Notes under the pieces: model-generated
What the model saw: only the letters and a program-made list of their open reading frames with translations
What the model was told of the DNA's origin: nothing
Database searches by the model: none
Shown here: positions 1-12,400 of the stretch, piece by piece
Numbering within the stretch: position 1 is the first letter of the stretch
Layout of the letters: each line of letters opens with the position of its first letter
Translations under genes and position numbers: made by a program
From: Galerina marginata
Taxonomy: Eukaryota; Basidiomycota; Agaricomycetes; Agaricales; Galerinaceae
Length of the DNA: 64,000 nucleotides
Assembly: GCA_023014335.1 (NCBI GenBank)
Contig: JAECYW010000013.1
Span: forward strand, 1,116,001 to 1,180,000
Direction of reading: 5' to 3'

Positions 1-1
1 C

Positions 2-1024
2 TCCCTGGAAGCGAAGTCTTTGGTAGAACTCCACCTATCAGGCCAGCTCACCAAAGTCTCTCTAAACATTTTGGACGGTTTCCGTAACCTAGAAACCCTG
101 GTTTTAGCCGTCGAACAATCAGTTCTTACAGATGATTTTCTGAATAAATGTTCCAGACTTGCAGGTCTGAAATCTTTGTGTTTGAAGCTCGATGAAAAAA
201 CTCCTTTCATATGCTCATCACCAAAACCAGCAAACTTCGAGGCTCTCCAAAAGTTTGGGATTTATGGGACTGGAGCTCATATCCTCCTTATCCTCGGATC
301 AATACATACAACTCACCTGGAAGTCATCCAACTCAAGTTCTCCTTGCTTGAGCGAGATGGATCATTTACATTGGTGCAACGTTGTCTTGATCGATGCTCA
401 CAGCTCAATGTTGCATCTGTTCAAGTTGAAGTCGATGTTTCAAGTGGTATCCGACTGGACTCAAAAGCTCTCCTAGCCTTCCAAAGTTGCAAACGACTCA
501 GTCATCTGGACGTCCCTGTCCAATCTCTTACAAAATTGAAGATGGTCGACCTTTGTGGAAATGGGGAGTGGCGATCTATCGTAGTCCTGAAACTTAAATG
601 CGATGGAGTGGGAGCCGAAGACACTGGTTTATCTATATATGACCTACTCATTCTCGCAAAGTCGTGCCCCAATTTGAGAAGCCTTGCTATCTCACTCGGA
701 TCCATCGTCAAAGGCGCTGACGATATTCGAATGTTGGAATCCTGTATCACGGAATCCTCCTTGTTAGAACACAAACTCAAAGACCTCGAGATTTTACCAT
801 TGATATCACGGCCTCAGGACCTCGCCAATGGGACCCGCGATAAGACCATCAAGGACGCAGTTGTTGTTTCTCAATTCATCAATAACCTCTTCCCAAGCCT
901 CGATAGGCTGACCTTTCCGGAGCCGAAAAACGATTGGCTCGAGGGGGTAAAGTCCATGCTCAAGGTTTATCGCGAAATAAGGGACAAATGTAAAGATCCC
1001 GTTGTTCGTCAAGGACGTGCATAA
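2..1024 (+). CDS. F-box/LRR-type protein, 5' partial (copy 1 of three)
   Basis: The window opens inside this gene. The frame is open from base 2 and ends in TAA at 1022-1024, so about 340 C-terminal residues are visible and the F-box end is missing. It is recognised by alignment with two fuller paralogs at 16937-18598 and 60129-61917. All share leucine-rich segments (LVELHLSGQL here, LVHLHLSGRL in copy 2), a TGLSIYDLLILAKSCPNLRSL-like block, and a C-terminal signature with W..GV..ML..YR.IR spacing. Proteins of this shape are expanded in mushroom genomes and are thought to be substrate adaptors of SCF ubiquitin ligases; the substrate is unknown. The gene converges tail to tail on the 7TM gene at 1467-2771, with about 440 bases between stops. 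No intron is needed in the visible part. The paralogy is seen directly; the SCF role is inferred from the family. Confidence 0.8.
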   Translation, partial: SLEAKSLVELHLSGQLTKVSLNILDGFRNLETLVLAVEQSVLTDDFLNKCSRLAGLKSLCLKLDEKTPFICSSPKPANFEALQKFGIYGTGAHILLILGSIHTTHLEVIQLKFSLLERDGSFTLVQRCLDRCSQLNVASVQVEVDVSSGIRLDSKALLAFQSCKRLSHLDVPVQSLTKLKMVDLCGNGEWRSIVVLKLKCDGVGAEDTGLSIYDLLILAKSCPNLRSLAISLGSIVKGADDIRMLESCITESSLLEHKLKDLEILPLISRPQDLANGTRDKTIKDAVVVSQFINNLFPSLDRLTFPEPKNDWLEGVKSMLKVYREIRDKCKDPVVRQGRA

Positions 1025-1466
1025 TGATAATTTCTAAGCTCCAGCAGAGTATGCTTTCCATAATTAGTTGCTTCGTCATTGCATTCCTTTAAATTGTGGA
1101 TTTAACGTTGTAGAATCTACAGGTTGTGAAAGCAACCTCCGCAAAAGGATCTTTGAATATACTTATGTCGTCGCAGATCGTTGAAAGCGAGAAAGCAAAA
1201 GGGAACCCTGTATAAACTCATATGAGTAGAACTAGAGTCGGGGTATTAGGGGAACCAGTGAAGTCCTTGTATGTATTTGTGAACATCGGAGAAGAGGCCC
1301 AAAGTGTGTATGGATTACATGGCACCGGGTATTTGCGCTCGCTCGAGCATCATAAATATCGCGATTGGTCGACTGATAGGTATCTAATATATAGAGTATA
1401 TACAAGTTAAGTTGCACTGCTTCAGATGCTGGCAATGTTTCATGGCGCAAATGACTGGGAAGGATT

Positions 1467-2771
1467 TCAAATAGAACTCGAGTCAGTGGAATAATAAGAG
1501 GATTGCCTTTCTCTTCGTGAGTCGAAGGTGTGGATATTGCTGTTGCCAGTATAAACATATGCATCCGACAATTGCGTTAAAACCAATGTGCTGAGGGCCG
1601 GCTCACTTGGTACTTGGTTTGAGTGAAATGTGGGCTCGGTATTGGCGTTTGTCTCTGTGGTTTCAGGAGGCGTCGACCTTGTGAGCTCTTCCTGCCGTCT
1701 GGCAAGAATTTTGTAGATGTATGTGATAACCACGAGGAGATTACAGGCAGTTAGAGATATTGCTGCCTATAGCACGAACGTACTGAGTGAGAAATCGAAT
1801 AAAGGTCATTGAATAGCACACCTCGAAGTATCGGACAAGGATGCGTAGGTACTGTCTAGCGGGATCCCACCTCGCGGGACCAAATTGGACTATAGCACAT
1901 CCAAGCGTCGCAGTGGTTGTCAATGCGCTCGCTGCAAAACCTGCTAGAATAAGGCGACGTTGATTTTTCGGAAGCCTGACGCGCCATAATTTGTACAGCG
2001 GCGTGGCAACAAGGCAGAAATCGGAAAAAAAGTTGGCTTGTAAAACACGTCAGGCTTGAAGAACGTCGGCCATTCGAAGTATAAAATACCTGTGGTGATC
2101 CCAATTCTCAGTTCATCGGTCCAGAAACAACCCATGCCGGAAAAGAGGTTTTTATTGGCATATTGGCGACCACAAATCACCGAAAACTGGACAGTGACTG
2201 CTATGGTAAGCGCGGCGAAGAGCAAAGCCAGGCCTATGGCAAATCGCCGAGTTGCGTCTCCAGGTGGAAAAATTCTAGCGATAGCCAGCACGATACTGAT
2301 GCGGGTTAACCTTGCAAAAAGTTGAGTCAGAACTCAGAATGGATATATTGACGTTGGAGAACGCAGGCTCACCAGACTCCAATAAAAAACAAGATATTTG
2401 ACAACCAGTATGAGGCCACGACGGCGCCATAAGAGTGAAGTTTCGAGTCTATTGGCCTCTTCAGATAAGTATACTACTCCCAGGGTAAACAGCCTAGATG
2501 CTTTACGGACCAGGAGGTGCATATGAGATCCAGATTAGGGGTATGAAGCCGAAATCAATCAGAGTGGCTAAGCCGGCAGTGCAATCGTCCCACCAAAGTC
2601 GTTGAATATGCTTCCGATAATATAATCTGAAGAAGGTGAGGGAAATGGCCACTACAAGAAGCACCGTGACCAAAACTAAAAAGACGAATGTTGAAAAGAG
2701 TCGTTGTGGCCAAGGAATAGTTCTGACATACCGTTCAAAGCAAGGGTGAATCTGTAGCTGAGCACCAGCAT
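1467..2771 (-). CDS. Fungal rhodopsin-like seven-helix membrane protein (copy 1)
   Basis: Six exons: 2771-2732, 2675-2511, 2448-2373, 2310-2090, 2036-1822 and 1766-1467. They splice to 1,017 bases, giving 338 aa. The start is the ATG opening MLVLSYRFTLALN. Seven hydrophobic helices can be read, with the motifs FRLYYR, RLWWDD, SYWLSN, TRISIVLAIARIFPPGD, DFCLVATPLYKLW and RYFE, followed by a polar cytoplasmic-looking tail rich in T, S and E. The layout (WWDD after helix 1, ARISI..IAR.FPP before helix 4, P.. LW.VRLP after helix 5) resembles the fungal 'rhodopsin-like' 7TM group, which are not retinal opsins. The ligand and function are unknown. The paralog at 15358-16658 has the same first five exon lengths (40, 165, 76, 221, 215), so recent duplication is certain. 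The exon model is very solid; the family name is less so. Confidence 0.88.
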
Positions 2772-5700
2772 GGCTAATAAAAGTCGTGTATTTAACGGGG
2801 TTTCCTGCCGCGCGATGGGTGGAACTACACAGTGGTCCTGGAAGTAAAGGGGGAAGTCGAACACTGGCCATCACGGAGGGCACTTGTACTTATAATGATA
2901 TCCATCAAGGGATCGTTTACTACTGGCCCAGAATTCTGGTCGGAATGTGCCCTGTCGCGTGACGTTGTGCAGTCACTGGACAGTGAAATGGAATGGATTA
3001 CTAGGGACCGTAATACCGTTTCCCATCTCAAATTGAAGCGCGTACATTGTACGAACGTGCGGCGGCAAAGCAGAGGCGGACATCAGTTGAATATTCGGAG
3101 GCGGCAGGGTTTAAGCAGGGTCTAAGTGTCCTGTTTTCAGAAGCATGCATTTTCCCAGTACTTCAGTCGGGATGAGCCCGGAATTTGAAGTTCCAGCCAA
3201 GAAGGCAAGCAGTCGGGCGACACGATACGACAGTGCAGAGCCAGTGGCGACCTCTTCCATACAGACAGCAATTTCCAAGCAATTTCAGCCTTTCATGATA
3301 GTCCTGCCGACTGATACGATGATCAACTTCGTCAAGGTATGGATTGACAGTCTCTTGACCATTTTCAAATCGCGTGTCTAGGAGCTCGTAAACCTCAGGG
3401 ATCGTGATGGAGATTGTGTTATAACAGGTCGTGGGAGTTTACTTCCACTGTGAGTCTATGCCGATATCGGCATCTGGCCCCCTGTTGAGCATCCTGAGCG
3501 AAAAAAAATGAGGTCGAGCGGAATCAGAACCGTGTAACATTCGTTAATCAGGGGGCACGGGTGGCGAGATTAATGTGGAGTAATTGAAAACCCTGAGTCT
3601 CAAGTTCGAGCTGCTCATTGGTGGGTAGCAACGTTAGCTGGTTGCTGCTTCGTAGACACAATGTGCTAAAATGACTGGGATGAAGGTAAAGCGGTAAGGG
3701 AAAAAATATAATCGTCCACAAATCGTGGTGGCTTAGTCGCCTTTAAGGGCTTTGAATTTATTATCAGGCAGGTGAGGTTACACCCCTAATCCGAGTCCGA
3801 CTCATATCTATCATCTTTTCACGCGTTCAAACAAGTTCGAATTTATGATCGTATTATTTAGAGCCCCAGACCTCAAGTTCCAAAGTTTCTACCTCCATGA
3901 AAAAATTTCTGAATCATTTCATTGAAAGTGAAATCCGATGTCATAGACACAAAAAAGGAATTTCTCCGAAGCACGCAGTAACGCATTTGTTAATTGCAAT
4001 TGACGCAATAAGGAGGTACGAATTAACGTGCAATAAAAATGAGCCTAAATTAATTCTTCCCTCAAGCGTCGTTCAATACTGTTAGTTTTCAAGCCGCGCA
4101 CTCGTAAAAGTAGGTTAGGGGGATCGCATAAAAATGGCTATCTCCCACGGGCGCTTATTTCCGCACGCGTCAATCAGCAGATGACTATCGACTTCGCTTG
4201 GATTGTTCACTATCGCTATTTTCCTGGCTTAGTGTTACGAGTTTTCTCCTGGCTGTCCTGATATTACTTACTCGAGCTCCCGAACTCGAGTCGCGTACTG
4301 ACCCTGGACCATATTTCTGACAAATGAGGTCTTCGCGTTCTCTGAGGGACAGCTTTGACCTGGATTCAACTAAACTTATCCTTGTTCTAGTGAAAGGGAT
4401 TCAGATACATTCGTCGGTGCCAACCCTTCTGACGCCCCACTCAGCTCAGTCCAAAGTCAGATTTATGACCGCCCAAGAGCGGACATGGTCTTCTCCATTT
4501 TCTCTTTCTGCTCAGATGATCTGTCTCTTGTGTTTGCATCCTTGACCTGCCGGACATTTTTGGTCCTGCAATGGATTCCTATGACGAATGTGAACGACAA
4601 CTTCATTGAAGGATATATCATTTCTTATTCCCACATTGGCGGTCGGCGAGGATGATATCTATGTGAGTAGATCTCATACACTATAGCCGACAGATCGATA
4701 TTAAGTAACTGTTTATTGCTAGACGATGACCGAGGTCATTCTTGAAAACCCTTTCACCTGTACCACCCCATCTCGAGGATACTTCTCTGGCCTCTAACTC
4801 TGTTCCTGGGTCACATAAAGTCGACATCGGTTCCATGCAAAAGATATCCGTGGAGGAGCTTCCTGTCGTTATTACTCCATTAAACATTTCCCCTCGCCAG
4901 CCTTCTCCGAAGCGAACGATGATATACAGGAGGGATTGACGGACATAGGGCTGGCATGCGCAGGGCTTAGTTGGACCAGGTAGGATATTCTCTTACCTTA
5001 CCTTCTCCGCACTGGCCATTGCCGCGACCCATTTCAACGAATCAGAGATGTTCGAAATTATCCCAGACAAAACGCGATGCGGCGGGATATGGTTAAAGTT
5101 TGTCGAGATGTGAGAGATGTAATAGATCCAGTGAGGTGAAGCCCGACGAGTTGAGAACGCACGCGTAGGAAGAGAAGAAACCGTCTCTCCATCTATTGTT
5201 TAGGGAACCAACTTGAACGGCGACCCTTGTTGCATGGACCTCGTATTCGCGGAAAGCGAGGGATGATGCCATCGGTGTATGTATTCATGACGATCACGGA
5301 GGTTTCGATTACGCAGCGGTTTTCCCTGCAGGTGGTGAGATCGACATCGCACCGATGGCGGCGATGGTGATTGTATTTTGTCCGGGAGACGATCTGAGAG
5401 TTAGAGATGCCTTGGTTATCGGGATCACTGTTGATGAGAGGGTTCGAGGTACTGTAGCCAGGAAGATTGAACTGGAGATTTCGTCAGAATACGAGGCAAG
5501 GGACGGAATCCCAGCCGAGTTATCGATATGGAATCAAATACGTAGGAGATGTACTGTTCAGTGTTGGCGCTAGTTTTAGCTATCAGCAGAATACAAGTAT
5601 AGAGGTAATCTTATCTGGAATACACAAAGCTATGCGTTATTCGATCTTGGTATCGTGATATCAGATATGCTGATTGCTGGATCGGATCCAGGTCGTTGAC

Positions 5701-6494
5701 GATAGTGCTAGCACAGACTGGAGAGTTCTCGGCTCTGCGATGTCGTTGAGAAGGTCGTCGAATCGGGCGTAGCGGAACGCGTACCGGCACTGGCAGCCTG
5801 CTGGATTCAGAAGGTGCTATTAGTATCATAGTGCTTGCTAACGGTTTGATGTGTGATTAGGTGATGATGAGATGGAGCGCACCGAGTTCCGACTCCCGAG
5901 CGAGACCGGAGAAGTTATGTGATCATGAAGGATGTTATATTAGGAGGTCTAGAGCCATCGAGAAGATATGGTGTCAGCTGCAGAGGTGGTGTGTATATAT
6001 GATAACGGGGCATCTGCAGACACTATAGAGCGATTCCGGATGTGTAAATGAAGACAAAGAAACGTGGGTTAACGTTTGACTGACTGACAGAGAGGGCGAC
6101 ATTTGATCGGAGGTGTTCCTGGGGTAGCTCCGGAGGGTGGATTGTGGACATTGTGAGGAATGAAAACATAGCGTGGGGGTGGAAAGGAAGGCAATGTGAT
6201 CAAGGGAAAAAAATCGCAGTTTCTGTCAAAGACGGTTTGTCCTGTGACCTGTGTTGTTACGTAGGGCAGGTAAGAAATAGTGGGGGAGAGTCTAAGCAGA
6301 CTCCTTCTCTGAATACAGACGACGAGGAGGTAAAAGCGCAAGGGACGGACCAGGTCCCGATCATGACGATCTCGATAAGGATCTGGTGATCGACGAGGGT
6401 AAATATAAAATTCAGTGTCCGTCGGATTGTTCCCATCGCCTGCGAGGAAGCAAACTTTGGCGTGACGTGAACAACCTTCTTTCTTTCCACTAGT
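2772..6494. other. Long stretch with no convincing gene
   Basis: About 3.7 kb separates the 7TM gene start from the RXT3 start. I see only short, unsupported frames. The longest is an open + frame at about 5217-5573 (118 codons, acidic, no recognisable motif, internal ATG at 5355), which lacks a clear start. It could be an exon of an undetected gene or a decayed gene. A GT...AG pair around 4660-4720 would fit an intron, but no protein family emerges. The last few hundred bases should contain the RXT3 promoter; TTTCCACTAG immediately before the RXT3 ATG looks like a splice acceptor, so a 5'-UTR intron is possible. Confidence 0.4.
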
Positions 6495-9400
6495 ATGAAC
6501 GTCGCTGCCCTCCTCCAAGACTCGCCCTCAGAGGACAGGAGGCGTGCACCTACCCTCCCTTCGCCGTCGCCGTCGTTGCCAGTCAAGGATAAGGACAACC
6601 CACCGTCCCTGCCGCCCCCGTCCCTGCCGCCTCCCCAGCAGCAGCAGCAGCAGCCTCCGAGCCCACAATGGCACCGCTCGACATCGCGGGCCCATACCAG
6701 CGGTGCACAGAGCCAGAGCCAGTGGCCACCACACCCGTATGTCCGCCCCGCGAGCACCCACTCCGACTCGGGCCTGCCGCCTCCAGCAAGCGGTGGTAGC
6801 ACCAGCAGCACAAAGGACGCGGGGTGGTCCCCACCACACACGCACACGCACACGCACACGCGCTCGCCGCAGCCGTTCTCGCTGCACGATCCCCGTTCAG
6901 CGCCTGTTGGGCTCAGCAGCATGGGCGCAGGGCCGGGGATGGGGGGGAGAGAGCCGTCCATTGGGATTGGCGGCTCGATAGCGCGCAGCAGGGCCGGATC
7001 GCACTCGAGTCAGAGCTCCTTTGCCCCCCCGCATAAACCGTCCTCGTCGCCGTCTACGCCCTTCCACCACCCCCCGCCCCCGCCGTCCCCGCGCCAATCC
7101 CAGAACCAGAACCAAAATCAAATACAACCACAGATGGCGAGTCAAAGCACAAACCAGCGTCCGGCTTCTTCCATGTCCATAGCAGCGTTCCAGTCGTCCC
7201 CCCCGATGCCGCCCCTCCGTCCTTCCCTCGTCGACTCGAGCAGCGGCGGCAGCAGTTCCAATACGAACATTCCCATCTCGGGCTCACCAGCCGTATCGCC
7301 GCCGTCCCTCGCGGCCGGAGTCGGGGTCGGAGTCGGGGGCGACCGGTGGGGGACAGGCGGTCACGCGGGTTTGATGGATCAACGTCACACTCTTCCTCAT
7401 CCATCACAGGCGCAACGAGAGCGAGAGCGTGAGGTGCGCGAGCGCGAGCAGCAGCAGCAGCAACAGCAACGCAGTACTATGGATGTGAGAGATAGGGAGA
7501 GGGAGAGGGAGAGGGAACGGGAGAGGGAGAGGGAGAGGGAGAGAGAGAGGGAGAGGGAGAATAGAAGGCGCCTGTCGAATGCGCCGAGCCCGTCGTCTGG
7601 CCTTGTTGGGCCTGGTACTGGTGGCCCGCCTGCGTTCTTGCTCAACGGTTCGTATTTTCTTTTCATTATTTTCGTTTTTCGAGCATCAAGGCTCGTTTTC
7701 CGGCTTTAAACTGCGTTTTTATCACGGCGTGACACCAACTGACAAATTACATTTCTACAGAGGACAAAACACACCCATCCGCGTCCTCCTCCCTGCCCAA
7801 CATCGACTCCCGTGGGGCTATCGGCTTGCCGGCCAGCTCGAGCGGGCCTGGGTCCTTGCCACCATCGACGATGGGCGCCCCACGGCGCACGGATTCGACG
7901 TCGTCTGGGCCTCTGGCGATGTCTCGTCGGCCGAGCGGGGGGAGGGAGGCGGGGGACGATGTTGTCATGCGGGATTTGAGAGATAGAGATAGGGAGTTGG
8001 TTGAGCGGGATAGAGAGAGGGAGCGGGATATGAGCATGGGCATGCGGGAGCGGGAGATGCGAGAGCGAGAGCTGAGGGAGAGGGAGAGAGAAAAGGATAT
8101 GCGTGGACGGGATGTGATGCGGGAGAGTCAGAGAGACAGGGAGATGAGGGAGAGGCGGGACCCGATGCTCAGAGAACGGCCTGTCAATGAGCGGATCGGG
8201 AATCGGCCGCAGGACTTGCTTCCCCCTGCTTACCCCGGTGTGCCGGGCTCAGTGCGCGAGCGGGAGCTGGAGAAGGAGCGGTTGCGGGAGGCGGAGAGGG
8301 AGAGAGAGCGCGAGCTAAGAGAGTATAGAGAGCGGGATCTGAACTTGATGCGGGAGCGGGATTTGTCGAGGGATCGGGAGAGGGATATGGAGCAGATCAG
8401 AGTCGCAGCGTCGAGTCGTCAGAACCAACCGCCGTATCCGAGGGACGGCGGTCAGCGTGAGAGGGAACGAGAGAGGCTGCCTGGTCCTGGTGTCATTGGC
8501 CCGGGCGTTATCCCGCCCAACGGTCCTCCACCGCCCGATATCCAGAGGGAGCGAGGGCTGAGCCAGAGCCAGAGCCAGAGCCAGCAGCGGGCGGGCACGC
8601 CGACTGATGCTGTTCTGCTCAAGCACGTGCATGATCGCGACATGGACAGGAAGGAGAGGGACTGGCTCGCAGAGCGCGACAGGATCGCCCATCTTACCCA
8701 CCGCTCCTCCTCGTCTGCGTCGTCGTACCCCGCCCCTCCTGCTGGCGGCCAACCTCCACCCTCTGCCAGTGCCAGTGCGAGCCTGAGGGAACGGGACAGG
8801 GAACGAGAACGGGAACGGGAACGGGTGGCACGGGAACGCGACCCACGTGACCTGGGAATGAGGGATCAACGCGAACGCGACCTGCGCGATAGAGACTCCA
8901 TGGCCTTCTCCCATCCGCTCGGCGCACATATGCACCAGCACCATTCGAGCATCGGGCATGGGCACCACGTCCACTCGTCGCAGTCCCAGGCTTCTCTGGG
9001 CCATGGGTACCCCAGCCAGCCTTCGTCGCAGCCTCAGTCGAGGCAGGCTTCGGTGCCACCCTCGCAACTCCCGTCCCAGTCTCAGTCATCGCCTCAGGGT
9101 CCCGGCGCGTCTTCCCTCTCCATGTCGCCCTCCGCATCTGCCTCTGCCTCAGGGCAGACCATGCCCCCTTCCTCCTCGTCCAACTCCGCCATCGGTGGTC
9201 CAGCAGCCGCGGGCACAGGCATCCCCCCGCAACGACAGTTCCAGCACCAGTTCCACACCCAGTTCGTGCCCAGCTTGACGCAGCAGCAGCAGCGCGAGGG
9301 GGGTGGCAGCACCGGCGGCGGCGGCGGGTCGCGCATCGGGTCCCCTGTTCCGGCGCTGGTGCCGGCTGTGGTGGGCCCTGGTGTTGGTGGTCCTGGTGTT

Positions 9401-12400
9401 GTGGGTCCTGGGATCGGTCCTGGGATGGGGTTGGTGGATAAGAGGGAGCGGGAGAGAGACAGAGAGAGGGAGGGGAAGAAGTCGGGTGTTGTTAGTGGAC
9501 GGAGCAGTGTGTTGGGCAAGGAGGGCGAGCTGGATGGGGGCCGTGATCGAGAGCGGGAGAGGGAGAGGGAAAGAGATAGGGAGAGGATGCGCGATCGGTC
9601 TCGCGAAATGGGCAGGGAGAAGGGACGGCAGTTGTATGCGGAAGGTGCTGGTCTTAAGCAGCCTGGGGTCACTGATAGGGACCGCGACCGAGACAGAGAA
9701 CGGGATAGAGACAGAGAAAGAGAGCGCCGTGGCCTTCCAGGCGCAGACGACGCCTACCCCACGGACCACGGCTATCCACAGCAAAACCAAAGTCAAAGCC
9801 AAAACCAGCGCATGCACCCCCCTCCTCCGCATGGGTACCACTCCCAACAACAACAGCAGCAGCAGCAGCAGCAGATCCAGCTCGGACGCTCTCATGGTCC
9901 CGGACCCAGTCATCCCATGCAGCAACAACAGCACGACGGGATGATGGTCGATGAACCTCTGCCTCTCCCCGGACACGGGCACCCTTCCCATTCCCAGCAG
10001 CAGCAGCTGCATCTTGGTTCAGCCATGCATGGGCTGGGACACGGTCCGCAGCACCCTTTCGGGCCTTTGGAGCCTCAGTACGGGCCTGGACTTGGGCATG
10101 GGCATGGGCATGGGCATCATGGGCTTGGTATTTCGATGGGGCATCCTGTGCATCCGCGCGAACGGGAGCGGGAACGGGAACGGGAAAGGGAGAGGGAGCG
10201 AGAAAGGGAGAGGGAGAGAGAAAGAGACCGGGATCGGGATAGGGATCGGGATCGAGAGCGAGGAGACAGGGAGAGGGAGAGAGAAAGAGAAAGAGAGAGA
10301 GAGAGGGACGTGGACATGCTCGACGCGCACGACGTGCATATGCGTGCGCCGCCGTCTGCGATGATGGTCGAGGAGGGGTGGTATGATCATGGACAAGGGC
10401 AGGTCGCCCGTTCGCTTTCGCATGGGCCTGGTGGGCCGCTGGAGTATGCTGCCCGCCGGGAGCGGGACAGAGATGGGAGAGAGAGGGACAGGGAGAGGGA
10501 CGTGGGTAGGGAAAGGGATGTTGGAAGAGACCGGGAAATCGGACGAGAACAACGAGAGAGGGAACACCGGGATAGGGAACGTGAATATCCTGATGGACGA
10601 GCAGCTCTGGGGCATCAGCACCCTCATTCTCACCAGCAGCAACTCCAACTCCAGCAGCAGCAGCAGTTGCAGCAGTTCCAACAACAACAGCAACAGCAAC
10701 AACACCCGCATGCACACCACCTGCAGCACCCTCCTCCGCACGGCCAACACCAACTGCAACACCTGCAGGGACACGCGCAGCCCCATGGACCTCTGCACCC
10801 GCACCAGCAACACCCGCACCAGCCACAGGCGCTGCGCCCACAAGACTCCTCGCACTCCTTGATCGACGAGGACCCGCCCTCAGCCTCGCTATACGGCACT
10901 TACCACAGCGGCGCGGGCGTCGGCGAGGCAGACCCCTCGGCGGAATGGGACGAGTGGGACGAATGGCGCGCGGAGGCGGAGGGCGAGACGCGGCGCGCGC
11001 GTGTGAGGGTGGATCTGGGGACGTGGGTGTATCCGCGCTTGCCGTTTCCTTATTTCTTTGAGCTTGGGGGTGGGCTTGTGGGTGTGAAGGAGAGGGAGGA
11101 GGAGAGGGAGAGGGAGCGGAAGGAGATGGAGGAGAGGGAGAGGGCGGAGAAGGAGAAGGAGCTGAAGGAAAGAGAGGAGAAGGAGGAGAAGGAGAAGCTG
11201 CAGAAGGAGCTGGAGGAGAAGGAGAGGGGGGAGAAGGAGCTGAAAGATAAGGAAAAGGAGAAAACTCAGACGAAGGATGTGGACAAGGTGGATGAGGATG
11301 CGGAGAAGATAGAGGAAGGAGAAATTATCGAGGAAGAGGAGAAGCCTGATGAGAAGGAGAAGGCGAAGGAAGACGGCAAAACAGGCGAGAAAATGGAGGA
11401 GACAGCCCAAGAACCGGAGACAGACAAAGAGCAGAAACCAAAAGGCTCAGAGGAGAAATCTAAGGGGCCGGAAGAGAAGGAGGAGGAGACGGCTAACGAG
11501 AAAGAAAAAGACATCCAACCCGACAACGCAACCAACGACACCTCTGCTATCACTGTTCTTCCTGCAGAAGAACTCCCAGCCGAACCTCAGCCTCAACAAC
11601 CCCCGCTGGACATCGAGACTCGCACCACCATTCTCATTCCCTCCGGCTACATCCCCACGGAGAAGCCCCTCCGCCCACGTCTCTGGGGCGGCGGCGGCTT
11701 CGACCCGCGTCCTCGCCCCCCGCTGCCCGTGCGCTCTCGTTCTCGTCGGAAAGGCGGTGGAAGTAGCAGCGTGAACGGGAAGCGACAGCGCCCGGGGCTC
11801 GCGTCGAAGCAGAGCAGTCTGCTGGCGAACAGCACGACGGCGGCGGCGGTTAATGGGAGTGGTGTTCCGCTTGCGAGCAGCAGCAGTGGGAGCGGGAGCA
11901 ACAATGCCAACGCCAATGGTGTCAGCGGCAAGACGCGTCGCTCGCGGCGGCCTCGCCGGGTGTACACTGACGACTCGGACGTCTTCCTCTGCGCGATCCA
12001 CTCGGGCTGGCTCACGTGGGGCGGCGCGCGCCAAGCCCGTGCGCGGGGCCGGGACCTGCGCATCGAGGTGCGCGTCATCCGGTGTGCAGGCGCCGGGGCC
12101 GGCAGTGTTTTCGCCTGGGGCTCGGGGAAGGCGGCGCAGGCCAACACCGCTGATGATGGGGATCCGCCGGTGGTGAAAGAGGAAGTGGTCGGGCGGTTCG
12201 TGGGCGGGTATGGGGAGCGGTGTTTTAATCCGCTTGGGAAGAGCGGGCGGGTTGTGGGCGAGGAGGGGGATGGGGATGGGGAGGAAGAGAAAGGGGAGGA
12301 GATGGTGTTTGATGATCCGGAGGATGATGGGCGGAGTCTGGTTAGTGCTGCTTGGGGGACGGGGCACGATGGGAGTGCGATTGAGATTGTGGGTGTCGAG

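Larger units (their letters stand above)
2..2966. repeat. Left arm of an inverted segmental duplication (F-box + 7TM pair)
   Basis: This arm carries an F-box/LRR gene on + and a 7TM gene on -, end to end. The arm at 15210-18598 carries the same two families in mirror order. Similarity reaches beyond the coding region: about 150-190 bases upstream of each 7TM start, both arms contain a recognisable CGTCA.GCGA...ACATTCCGACC block (about 2929-2966 here, 15210-15249 there). The left limit is off the window. Confidence 0.75.

Noticed and set aside
6257..7145. Several overlapping - frames with poly-Cys, poly-Arg or CVCVCV runs
   Set aside because: They are antisense translations of CAG and CACACG repeats in the first RXT3 exon.
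7491..10308. Tandem repeats considered as a CRISPR-like array
   Set aside because: The units are simple purine repeats with no spacers, inside a translated eukaryotic gene.
9669..10841. 390-codon - strand frame rich in Ala/Pro/His
   Set aside because: It is the shadow of the RXT3 GA/CAG repeats on the opposite strand. The + frame carries the Rxt3 domain and clean introns.
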